IMG/VR virus record: IMGVR_UViG_3300029258_002542
Coordinates: 1 to 43,677 of that record
Origin: a virus
Direction: 5' to 3' (one strand)
Length of the DNA: 43,677 nt
This document shows, piece by piece, positions 22,354 to 30,387 of this stretch. The translations under genes and the position numbers were made by a program. The notes under the pieces were generated by a model. The model was not told where the DNA came from. It searched no databases and saw nothing but the letters and a program-made list of their open reading frames with translations. Position 1 is the first letter of the stretch. The number at the start of each line of letters is the position of its first letter.

Positions 22354-24771
22354 ATGACCAAGAAAATCAGTGCAACACTTCAAGAGGCCACGCGCGGGGA
22401 GAAGCTGACCGCGGACACCGTAAACGCGCTCATACGGCTCGCCAAAGCCCAGGGGTATATGCGTGAGGGAACGGTCGACGAGGACGGTGCGGCCGCCCGT
22501 GGGCTCTCCAGAGCTACTCCTCGCTGGCTACCCTCGCTTCCGGCTCCGGATAACATTCCAGCCTACTCTGTTTTCGCAATAACAGGCCAAGGATTTCCGG
22601 CGTGGGATGAACCGATGCCGGTCAAAATCTCGCAGGTCGGTGCTGGCGCCGCGACAGCCTTCGGAAATCCCGGGGTGCTCGCGACGAACGGCTCAGTCGC
22701 GGTCGTCACTGGTCAGACGTTGATGGTGCAGCCGCTTAGCTATTGGGAGCCGGTCAAAGTCAAAGTCACGGGCTCAACTCCGAAGGTCGGCGAGTTTTGC
22801 GGACTCGATCACGACAAGTGGGGAATCACTACGGGCCGCTTCGGGCTCGTCTGCACCGCTCCCGCCAAGAGCGGAGTGGTGGAAGTCATTCGGACAGACC
22901 AGCCGCACGGCGCGATTGGTATCACCTCGGGCACAGTCACGGGCTGGACTGGCGGATCCAAGATTGGCTCCGGGTTCGTCGAGCTTTGGTACCGAAAAGA
23001 CGACAACAGCATTCATCAAGCTTGGGACCCATCACTCGCCACAAAGCCGTTCAAGCTGCCAGTCTACAATCTTTGCTATGACGCGATTCCAGGCGGCACG
23101 TTCGTCCAACTGCACGACGTCATGGGCGTCGGGCTAGTCGCGATTCCATGTGCTTGTGCTTGCGATTCATCAAGCTCCGCGAGCAGCGGCAGCGAGAGTG
23201 GCAGCCCCACGCCTCCTGGTTCGGGTTGTGAGGGCTCCTTCGACTTTATCAATGGATTAGTCGCGAATGGCTGTGGGTTGACGATCAGCTGGCAGCGAGC
23301 GACCTACGTCAATGGTTGTCTCGACATCACCGATCTTGATGATACTGACTTGTTGCTTTCGGATTGCGGCAGCGGTGGTGGTGGCAGCGGTGGGTCGACC
23401 ATCGATGATGGCTGTGTGACTTGGGTCTGGTGCGATGGCGCCTGGACTACGAGCGCCACGGAGCCTGGAAATCCACCACCAGTTGATGGTCGGTTCAATG
23501 GCGAAGCGGTTGTCGTTTGCGACTGTGCAGCCGTGAGCTCGTCCGTGAGTGCTTCCGAGTCCGAAAGCGACAGCTGCTCCGACGGCAACTGCCTGGCCAT
23601 GGTCGTGCGGTGGGCTAGTACCACGGCGCGATATGAGGCGGAGCCCGCTGGCATGCGAAATGGCAAACCCTACTGGCAGTTCTCGCCTACTGGCAACTAC
23701 CCACTTAATAACGGTTCCACGTGGTATCTGTACTGGTGCGAGAGTACGACTGGCGCGGCCTTCGGCGGCGAACCTCATTGGATTTGTTCGCAGACACTCG
23801 GAGCATGCGACCAAGACGAATGGGGCGGCAACTGGATCAGCTCAAGCGACCTTCACAACAACGAAGGCTGTGACCCGCTTAACTACGGCGACCCCGATCC
23901 GGAAAGCAACTGGTCGGCAACGCTCATTAGTGGCGACGATGTTTGGTTTGAGCCGTGCGTCTCAGTCAGCTCGTCTGTCAGCTCCAGTTCTAGCTCTAGC
24001 TCTAGCGGTAGCTGCCAATCACCCGAGTGCGTCACGCTCAACTGGCAAGCGGCTGGTCAGCCCGAGGCAACAGTCGTCACCGCGAGCGCGCCTTCCGGCA
24101 CAACGAACGGCCAGCCCTACTGGACTTTTACAGACGCGGCGCTTCCAAGCGGCGAGCTCTATCTCTACTGGTGTCCAGACTTTGATGACGGAAATCGAGT
24201 CGGCCCAACGTGGATCCTCTCAGAGATTTCGGGCGAGTGTGACTATATGTCGCTCTTCAGTAAGTACGCCTACTCGCCGGAGAACAAGACTGATTGCGAC
24301 CCGACGGGCTTCGTCTTCTTCGGCGTCGGTACCTGGGCTACGACCTTCGTCAAGTTCACGGAGTGTGAGTCGTCCGCAAGCAGCGGAAGCAGTAGCGCCA
24401 GTTCTGAAGGAACGTCGTGCGAAGAGATGTGCGTCGAGATCGACTTCAACGGCGAGTTCCCGCTGGTTCAAGGAACCATCGGAAGCGAGCTCGTGAATGG
24501 CCAGTACTACTGGCACTTTGACCTCGTGGGTTATCCGGACGTTTATATTTGGTGGTGTCCGGATTGGAATAGCACGGGCAGCCCAAAGTGGGTTGCCGCG
24601 AATGTCATTGCCGCTGGCTGCACGCCAGGTGCGATTGGCACCTCGGGCTACTCATTGCTTGACCCAATCAATGACTCGCCTTGTGGCGGCCCGCTTGGGA
24701 CAAGTATCGAGTGGGTTGAATACTCTGACTGGGCAAGCCAGCCTTACTACATGTCAACACAAGAATGCTAA
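22354..24771 (+). CDS. Modular tail adhesin with serine-rich linkers
   Basis: Protein of 805 residues starting MTKKISATLQEATRGEKLTA after GTGAGG. The first 260 residues form a globular tail-attached region. The rest consists of small domains separated by serine-rich linkers, for example SSSASSGSESGS and SSSVSSSSSSSSSGSC. Three of the domains (about residues 415-505, 555-650 and 690-790) share a repeat pattern: N-G-x-x-YW-x-F, then Y-x-YWC, then P-x-W, then G-x-C, with paired cysteines. This suggests duplication of a receptor- or sugar-binding module. An adhesin or tail fibre role is inferred from position and modularity. Confidence 0.7.
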   Translation: MTKKISATLQEATRGEKLTADTVNALIRLAKAQGYMREGTVDEDGAAARGLSRATPRWLPSLPAPDNIPAYSVFAITGQGFPAWDEPMPVKISQVGAGAATAFGNPGVLATNGSVAVVTGQTLMVQPLSYWEPVKVKVTGSTPKVGEFCGLDHDKWGITTGRFGLVCTAPAKSGVVEVIRTDQPHGAIGITSGTVTGWTGGSKIGSGFVELWYRKDDNSIHQAWDPSLATKPFKLPVYNLCYDAIPGGTFVQLHDVMGVGLVAIPCACACDSSSSASSGSESGSPTPPGSGCEGSFDFINGLVANGCGLTISWQRATYVNGCLDITDLDDTDLLLSDCGSGGGGSGGSTIDDGCVTWVWCDGAWTTSATEPGNPPPVDGRFNGEAVVVCDCAAVSSSVSASESESDSCSDGNCLAMVVRWASTTARYEAEPAGMRNGKPYWQFSPTGNYPLNNGSTWYLYWCESTTGAAFGGEPHWICSQTLGACDQDEWGGNWISSSDLHNNEGCDPLNYGDPDPESNWSATLISGDDVWFEPCVSVSSSVSSSSSSSSSGSCQSPECVTLNWQAAGQPEATVVTASAPSGTTNGQPYWTFTDAALPSGELYLYWCPDFDDGNRVGPTWILSEISGECDYMSLFSKYAYSPENKTDCDPTGFVFFGVGTWATTFVKFTECESSASSGSSSASSEGTSCEEMCVEIDFNGEFPLVQGTIGSELVNGQYYWHFDLVGYPDVYIWWCPDWNSTGSPKWVAANVIAAGCTPGAIGTSGYSLLDPINDSPCGGPLGTSIEWVEYSDWASQPYYMSTQEC

Positions 24772-24781
24772 AGGACAAACT

Positions 24782-26089
24782 ATGTTTGATCGAGTGACCT
24801 GTATCTCCATGAAGAAGACGCCGAAGCGCTGGGAACGCTTCGAAAGCGACTGGCCAGAGGATTGGCCGTTCGCGCCGGTGGAAAGAGTCGAAGCCATTGA
24901 GGGCAAGAAGGTTGGCGCTCCGGATTGGTGGAAGCAAGGCGCGCCGGCGTGGGGCTGTTACCGCTCGCATCTTCGGATTATCGAAGAGTGCTTGAATGAC
25001 GGAACGGAGTCGGTCTTGTTGCTTGAGGACGACGCCATTTGCTGCGACAACTTCGCGGAGCGAGTCCAGCCGTTCATCGAGAATCTGCCCGACGACTGGG
25101 AGATGCTTTATCTCGGCGGCCAGCACCTCCACTCGCGCCGCCATCCGCCGCTAAGGGTCAACGATCACGTGGTGCGGCCTTACAACGTTAACAGGACGCA
25201 TGCGTGGGCTCTCCGTGGCAATGGCTTACGGAAAGTCTACCGGCATCTCTTGTGGATACAGGACTGGAAGAAGGGCCACCATGTCGATCACCACCTCGGT
25301 CGAATAACTCAGCGCCGCAAGATGCCGTGCTACGCGCCGACCGAGTTTTTGATCGGTCAGAACAATGAACAAAGCACAATCAACTTCAAGAAGCCTCCCA
25401 TCCGTTTTTGGACTGCCTCAGGCAAAGCCCATAAGACGATGTTCGTGATGATCGTCGGGCTCCACCGCTCGGGCTCCTCGTGCCTCGCTGGCGTCTGCCA
25501 TCGGCTCGGAGTGCATATGGGCAACAAGTTCGTCGGGTGTGAGCCAGACGGCGGATACGAAGCCCAGGAGCTGGCTAGAAAGCTGGAGCATGCGTGGCCG
25601 TACCCGGGCGTGACCCAACGCGACTCCGTGGAGATATTCGCCAAGAAGATGCAGCCGTGGGTGACTCAAAAAATGTCGGAAGCCGCTCGCTCGGACACGA
25701 TGGCCGGCGCCAAGTATCCGCACCTCTGCGTCTACGCTCCCGCGATCGAGACAATCGTCGGTGACCAGCTTCTTGTTGTCCACATCGACCGCCCACTCGA
25801 AGAGTCCGTGCAGTCGCTGATCCGTCGGTCCGGTCATAAGGAGGACCACGACATTCTTCGCAAGCACCAGGAGACGTTCCACGTCCACAAAGAGCGCTTC
25901 CTCGAGTCGACCGCTGCGCCGGTTCACACGGTCAACTACAAAGACCTCGTGGAGAACACGGCGGAGACCGTTTACTCACTGACCGACTTCCTTGGCGGTC
26001 TCAATCCGGAAGAGTCGATGATCCAAGCGGCCATTAGCTACGTCAATCCGGAGCTCCGTCACATCAAGCCCGAAGAAATTTCGGAATGA
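24782..26089 (+). CDS. Glycosyltransferase family 25 / sulfotransferase fusion
   Basis: Protein of 435 residues. Residues 1-200 resemble GT25 LPS beta-galactosyltransferases: start FDRVTCISMKKTPKRWERF, GCYRSHLRIIEECL near 58 and the DXD-like LLLEDDAI near 79. Residues 217-435 look like a P-loop sulfotransferase: VGLHRSGSSCLAGV (PAPS-binding loop, about 225-238) and the 3'-phosphate loop DRPLEESVQSLIRR. Both halves are full domains, so one polypeptide could add and sulfate a sugar, on host surface glycans or on the phage particle. ATG 24782 is chosen since the long upstream extension overlaps the previous gene. No obvious signal peptide or membrane segment. Confidence 0.8.
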   Translation: MFDRVTCISMKKTPKRWERFESDWPEDWPFAPVERVEAIEGKKVGAPDWWKQGAPAWGCYRSHLRIIEECLNDGTESVLLLEDDAICCDNFAERVQPFIENLPDDWEMLYLGGQHLHSRRHPPLRVNDHVVRPYNVNRTHAWALRGNGLRKVYRHLLWIQDWKKGHHVDHHLGRITQRRKMPCYAPTEFLIGQNNEQSTINFKKPPIRFWTASGKAHKTMFVMIVGLHRSGSSCLAGVCHRLGVHMGNKFVGCEPDGGYEAQELARKLEHAWPYPGVTQRDSVEIFAKKMQPWVTQKMSEAARSDTMAGAKYPHLCVYAPAIETIVGDQLLVVHIDRPLEESVQSLIRRSGHKEDHDILRKHQETFHVHKERFLESTAAPVHTVNYKDLVENTAETVYSLTDFLGGLNPEESMIQAAISYVNPELRHIKPEEISE

Positions 26090-26112
26090 TGGTAAGCGTC
26101 CACGGACGTGGC

Positions 26113-26121
26113 TGGTATAAA
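26113..26121 (+). promoter_or_regulatory. Extended -10 promoter before the replication block
   Basis: TGGTATAAA in the 73-base gap between the tail/glycan genes and the SNF2 gene. TG-n-TATAAA is the extended -10 form. No clear -35 lies 17 bases upstream; an imperfect palindrome (CCACGGACGTGG) does. Two other promoter candidates, at 37858 and 40071, share the TGGTA start, so this may belong to the same class. Confidence 0.5.
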
Positions 26122-26162
26122 TAGGGTGTTCGCCACACTACACATCACAAAAAGGCTCAATT

Positions 26163-28460
26163 ATGCGCTCATCGGCCCTTAAACCATGCCACGTCCGTGA
26201 GACTGACATCCTCACGCTTAAGCTGACGCCCGACGGCAAGTGGTTCACCACGAAGCACGAGTCGACTCTTGGCTACTCTGATAGCCGTCCCGCCGCTAAC
26301 CTCGCTTGGCAAGTCCCGGAGCGCGAAAGCATCAGCCATGGCTGTTGGCATTTCGCCGCGACCGACTCCACGGTCTCAGTCCTCTCCGCCCTCTGGCCAC
26401 GAGAGCAACTCCGCTTCCTTGACGAAGACACGAAAGCCACGTATGACTTCCGTTGTCTGTCGATTGAATCGCGAGAGCTCAACGCCAAACGCTACGCGGA
26501 CTACATGGAAAGCCAAGTAGTCCCAGAGCACTCCTACGTGATGCACGAGGACCTCCCGCTCGCTGGCTACCAACAAGTCGGACTTGTCAATTCGGTGCGA
26601 CAGGAGGGCTATGGGCTCTTTATGGAGCAAGGCACGGGCAAGACCGCTGTTGTCATCGCCCGAGTGTGCAACGAAGCCATGGCTTTGAGCGAAGGGCGAA
26701 TTGACTACGAGCGCTTGCGCCACTCGGAAAGCCGATTGCGAAATACGCTGGCCACGGAAATCGCTGACTCGGACGCCGTACTCCAAGCAGAGGCAGAAGA
26801 AGCGCTTGAGCGCAAACGAAAGAAGCTTGAAGCAGCCGCTAAGCGTCGCGCGGAGGCTTGGCCAGTAGAATACTCGGGTCGAGCTGGCAACGCCGTGATG
26901 GCCGCCCAGCGCGCCGTGCGTGAGGCAGAGATTTGGCTCGCCGAGCGTCTTCGCCGGGTGGTTCATGAAGTCGAGACTCTTCGAGCGGGTTACCAAAGCG
27001 GCGTAGAGCTTCGGAAAGCGGCCGCCGCCGCGGAGTTGACTGCCGCCTGCGAGCGCCGGATCAAAGCGCTTGAGCCAACCCGAGTCGCGGGTGAAGACCG
27101 CATGTACCGAGCGATCGTCGTGGCTCCAAACAACGTTCGCATGAACTGGTACCACGAGTTCGAGCGCTTCAAGACGTGCCAGGGACGCGTGGTCGTCATC
27201 CGCGGCACTGAGATTGCTAGAGCCAAGCAAATGGTCGAGGCGTTCACGCGGCAGCCCGGGGACAAGTTTGTGGTCGTTGTGATTTCCTACGACACGTTGA
27301 CTGCCGCATGGCCACTCATTCGCATGACTCAGTGGGACCTCGCGGTCTTGGACGAGTCTCACTACATCAAGACGCCGAACGCTCAACGGACCAAGACAGC
27401 GATGAAGCTGCGTGACCTCGCGGAGCAACGGATGTGCTTGACTGGGACACCCATCACCAACCACGTCATGGACCTCTACTCCCAATTCGAATTCTTGGGC
27501 GAAGGCTGCTCCGGCTTCCGAACGTTCAAGAGCTTCAAGAGCTTCTACGGCGTCTTCGAGACCTCCGCCGCCGGCTACGAGAAGCTGGTTGGCTGTCAGA
27601 ACATGCCACTCATGCAAGACCGCCTGGCGCGGCTGTCGTTCATTATCAAGAAGGAAGTGGCGCTGCCAGACTTGCCCGACAAAGTGTACGACGTCGTGGA
27701 AGTCGAGATGACCAACGCCCAAGGCACGATCTACCGCAAGATGGCGGACGAGCTGCTCGTTGAGCTTGAGGAATACGTTGAGAACGCCGAGAACGCAGCC
27801 ATGGCAGCTCAGCACGTGCTGACTCGATTGTTACGCCTCGCACAAATCACGAGCGGCCACGCCGTGATCGCGGCTGAATATGATGACGACGGTGAAGAGC
27901 TATCACCGCGGCGAGTCATCCCAATCACGCCCAATCCAAAGGTCGAGGCCTTCATGAGTTTGCTCGCTGAAAAGCCCGCCAACGAGAAGGTGATCGTCTG
28001 GGCTTGTTGGGTCGAAGACATTCGACAGCTCAGTGAAGCCCTGGAGGCCGCGGGTATCGGTCACGTCCTTTACTACGGACAGACCTCCGACGTGCAGCGA
28101 GCGGAGTCTGAGCGCGCCTTCAACCATGATCCTGCCTGTCGGGTCTTCATCGGCAATCCAACTGCCGGAGGAACTGGACTGACTTTGTTGGGCTATCCGC
28201 CCGGACAAGAAGAGCACTATACTACAAACTGCACCCAAGCGGTATACTTCTCGCAGAACTGGTCGCCGACCGCTCGCAGCCAAAGCGAAGATCGCTGCCA
28301 CCGACGTGGCACGCGGAAGCACATTCGGATCACCGACCTCTGCGTTCCCAACACTATCGACCAAAAGATCCGAGCACGAGTGCTGAAGAAGCGGCAGACG
28401 GCAGATTCCATCGCCGACGTCAGAGACATTCTGCGCTCTATCAGGGAAGGAACTGAGTAA
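26163..28460 (+). CDS. SNF2-family DNA helicase/translocase
   Basis: Protein of 765 residues, probably an ATP-driven DNA translocase in replication or recombination. Walker A is EQGTGKTA (about 155-162) and motif II is LDESH (396-400). Motif III is CLTGTPITNH, and the second RecA lobe shows RVFIGNPTAGGTGLTL and QSEDRCHRRGT (motifs V and VI). Between Walker A and motif Ia is an insertion of about 135 residues, mostly charged helix (AEAEEALERKRKKLEAAAK), likely a coiled coil. The N-terminal 120 residues are a separate domain of unknown role. First gene of the replication block, after an extended -10 promoter. Confidence 0.9.
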   Translation: MRSSALKPCHVRETDILTLKLTPDGKWFTTKHESTLGYSDSRPAANLAWQVPERESISHGCWHFAATDSTVSVLSALWPREQLRFLDEDTKATYDFRCLSIESRELNAKRYADYMESQVVPEHSYVMHEDLPLAGYQQVGLVNSVRQEGYGLFMEQGTGKTAVVIARVCNEAMALSEGRIDYERLRHSESRLRNTLATEIADSDAVLQAEAEEALERKRKKLEAAAKRRAEAWPVEYSGRAGNAVMAAQRAVREAEIWLAERLRRVVHEVETLRAGYQSGVELRKAAAAAELTAACERRIKALEPTRVAGEDRMYRAIVVAPNNVRMNWYHEFERFKTCQGRVVVIRGTEIARAKQMVEAFTRQPGDKFVVVVISYDTLTAAWPLIRMTQWDLAVLDESHYIKTPNAQRTKTAMKLRDLAEQRMCLTGTPITNHVMDLYSQFEFLGEGCSGFRTFKSFKSFYGVFETSAAGYEKLVGCQNMPLMQDRLARLSFIIKKEVALPDLPDKVYDVVEVEMTNAQGTIYRKMADELLVELEEYVENAENAAMAAQHVLTRLLRLAQITSGHAVIAAEYDDDGEELSPRRVIPITPNPKVEAFMSLLAEKPANEKVIVWACWVEDIRQLSEALEAAGIGHVLYYGQTSDVQRAESERAFNHDPACRVFIGNPTAGGTGLTLLGYPPGQEEHYTTNCTQAVYFSQNWSPTARSQSEDRCHRRGTRKHIRITDLCVPNTIDQKIRARVLKKRQTADSIADVRDILRSIREGTE

Positions 28461-28819
28461 TGAAGAAACGAGTATTCATTCTGGAGCCCACACGCGTGGA
28501 CGTGTCAGCCGCCGAAGAGTTTGGCGACATCACATACGTCTTCGGGCAAGGCGAGCGTAGGGTCTCGATTTGGAACACGCTCTTCGCGGAGCATACGGTG
28601 GCAAGCATGGAAAATGTAGGCTTTGACCCAACGACCGACTGCTTCGCGGTCGTGGGCCACTTGGTCCCGCTCACGCTTGCCTTGATCGCCCTCTTGAAGA
28701 AGCATCAAGCGGTCAACATCTTGCTCTATTCGGCAATTGACCGCTGCTACTTAGAAAGGACAGTAAATGTTAACGACGGCCCAGGAAGTATTTTCGGCAG
28801 TGAAGTCACTTCACGCTGA
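28460..28819 (+). CDS. Hypothetical protein, 119 aa
   Basis: Start overlaps the stop of the SNF2 gene (TAATG). The protein begins KKRVFILEPTRVDVSAAEEF and contains alternating beta and alpha segments (FAVVGHLVPLTLALIALLKK, then AVNILLYSAIDRCY), a Rossmann-like layout. No recognised family. The C-terminal 16 residues overlap the next gene in another frame. It is probably co-expressed with the helicase. Confidence 0.6.
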   Translation: MKKRVFILEPTRVDVSAAEEFGDITYVFGQGERRVSIWNTLFAEHTVASMENVGFDPTTDCFAVVGHLVPLTLALIALLKKHQAVNILLYSAIDRCYLERTVNVNDGPGSIFGSEVTSR

Positions 28820-29336
28820 AGTCTACGGGCACTTGCTGGCACTTAAGTCCGGCACGCAGACTTCAAACGACAAAGAAGAACTCGCTGACCTCGTGCTCGC
28901 CATGAAGCACTCGCTCAAGTACTTGAAGGACCTCCAGAAAGAGGTCAATCAATGCGCCAACATGGCAGAACGGATCGCTTGCTTGTTGTGGCTCAAAGAA
29001 GGCACTGGCGAACCGATCCGAACGGAGTACACGACAGCTACTCCGACGATCAAAGAAGTCGCGGCTATCCCCACGCGACGGAAAAACCCCGAAGCCTTCG
29101 CCGCATTGATGCGAGGCTTGAATGTCCCCGCTGATTTATGGATTGACTCGGACGTTGACGAAGTGGTCCGCGTGCACTGGCCTGGTTTCGTCGAGTACAT
29201 GACTCGCCGCGCTGGTGCTGGACTGCCGCTGCCCGCCGGAATCGACCCTCATAAGGTCTACCCGCTCTACTCGTTGACTGTCCGCAAGACCAAGGAGATC
29301 GACGCATGCACTTCCGATTCCTCGGATGGACCCTAA
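28767..29336 (+). CDS. Hypothetical protein, 189 aa
   Basis: Protein beginning MLTTAQEVFSAVKSLHAEVY with AAAGGA just upstream of the ATG. The first 70 residues are helical and could pair as a coiled coil (LVLAMKHSLKYLKDLQKEVN). The C-terminal part has a conserved-looking VPADLWIDSDVDEVVRVHWP segment. No known family. It overlaps both neighbours and sits between SNF2 and the probable ssDNA-related gene, so a replication role is possible. Confidence 0.6.
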   Translation: MLTTAQEVFSAVKSLHAEVYGHLLALKSGTQTSNDKEELADLVLAMKHSLKYLKDLQKEVNQCANMAERIACLLWLKEGTGEPIRTEYTTATPTIKEVAAIPTRRKNPEAFAALMRGLNVPADLWIDSDVDEVVRVHWPGFVEYMTRRAGAGLPLPAGIDPHKVYPLYSLTVRKTKEIDACTSDSSDGP

Positions 29337-29524
29337 TCCTCACAAGACGCTGGTGTGGTGGCGTCCGCAAACCTCGTCCCAAGCTGCTGCTTGTCGAAGT
29401 CAAGATTGTCTGGACTTCTGGACTTCTCACCGTTGTCGAGCGCTTGGACACTCACGAGCGAATCAAGCTCAACGAGCCCAAGGGCGAAATCGGCGACACG
29501 TTCTACTTTGAAGTCACTGAGTGA
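29306..29524 (+). CDS. Hypothetical protein, 72 aa
   Basis: ATG at 29306 follows AAGGAG by 8 bases. The protein begins MHFRFLGWTLILTRRW and carries a small beta-rich second half (LLLVEVKIVWTSGLLTVVER). The next gene follows after 56 bases with its own GGAG. No family recognised. The strong ribosome site is the main support. Confidence 0.6.
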   Translation: MHFRFLGWTLILTRRWCGGVRKPRPKLLLVEVKIVWTSGLLTVVERLDTHERIKLNEPKGEIGDTFYFEVTE

Positions 29525-29580
29525 CCGGCTTACGCTCGCCGCAAGAGTGCGAAATCGTTTGAACAATTGGAGATTGAACA

Positions 29581-30387
29581 ATGGCCAAAAAGAAAGCCAC
29601 CGAAGAGAAGCTGCCCGCCATCCCCGCTGCCTCGAACGTCCCGGCGTTCATGCAGAACGCGACTGACATGGGAACGGAGGCGCTCAAGGACTTCGTTGTC
29701 CCGCCACGCCTCAAGATCGTGCAGAAGCAATCGGGCGAGCAGTACGAGCAATACCGTCCTGGCGCGTGTCTGCTCATGCCTCAGATGGTTGAGCTCGCTG
29801 ACCAAGGCGAAGCCTTCCACTTCGTCCCGCTGTTCTTCTTCCCGGAATGGTGCCTCTGGAACCCGCTCGAGATGAAGGGCTCGCTCGACATGATTCGTGA
29901 GCGAACGCTTGACCCGAAGAGCGACATGGTGGCCAAGAGCCGCGATCCCGAGCGCCGCACCATCCCGTGCCCGGAGAATGAAAAGTACGAGTGTCGCTTC
30001 GTCGAGCACTTGAATTTCGTGGTCATGCCCATCGGGCATCCGGGCGTGGAGAACATGCTGGTTAACATTTCGTTTGGGAAAGCCGAGCACCGGACCGGCA
30101 CGACGCTCTCGGGTCTGATCCAGATGCGTCATGCGCCCATCTATGGCTGCCAGTTCGAAGCTCGGACTTCGCAGCGCCAGAATGCCATGGGCTCGTGGTG
30201 GGGTCTCGACATCGGTCAACCCTCGCTGGAGTCCGACGTCCCGCCGTTCGTGCAGGACGAGGCGGTCTTCGAGCAGTATTATGAGCTTCACAAGATGCTC
30301 AAGTCGAAGCACAATGACTCGCTGCTCCAAGTCGACTACGAGGACTCCGTTATTGACACCACTGCCACCGAACCCACCGAGTACTAA
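29581..30387 (+). CDS. Replication-associated protein of unknown function, 268 aa
   Basis: Protein of 268 residues located between the SNF2 group and the primase-helicase gene, with start 1 base before the next gene. Beginning MAKKKATEEKLPAIPAASNV, with an FVVPPRLKIVQKQSGEQY segment, VPLFFFPEWCLWNPLEM, and a C-terminal acidic tail (DYEDSVIDTTATEPTEY). The acidic C-terminus and central beta-rich body resemble single-stranded DNA-binding proteins in layout, but I cannot identify one by signature. GGAG precedes the ATG by 8 bases. Confidence 0.6.
   Translation: MAKKKATEEKLPAIPAASNVPAFMQNATDMGTEALKDFVVPPRLKIVQKQSGEQYEQYRPGACLLMPQMVELADQGEAFHFVPLFFFPEWCLWNPLEMKGSLDMIRERTLDPKSDMVAKSRDPERRTIPCPENEKYECRFVEHLNFVVMPIGHPGVENMLVNISFGKAEHRTGTTLSGLIQMRHAPIYGCQFEARTSQRQNAMGSWWGLDIGQPSLESDVPPFVQDEAVFEQYYELHKMLKSKHNDSLLQVDYEDSVIDTTATEPTEY

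Noticed and set aside
26376-27815. 479-codon minus-strand frame opposite the SNF2 gene
   Set aside because: Shadow of the helicase gene, with composition unlike the real proteins.
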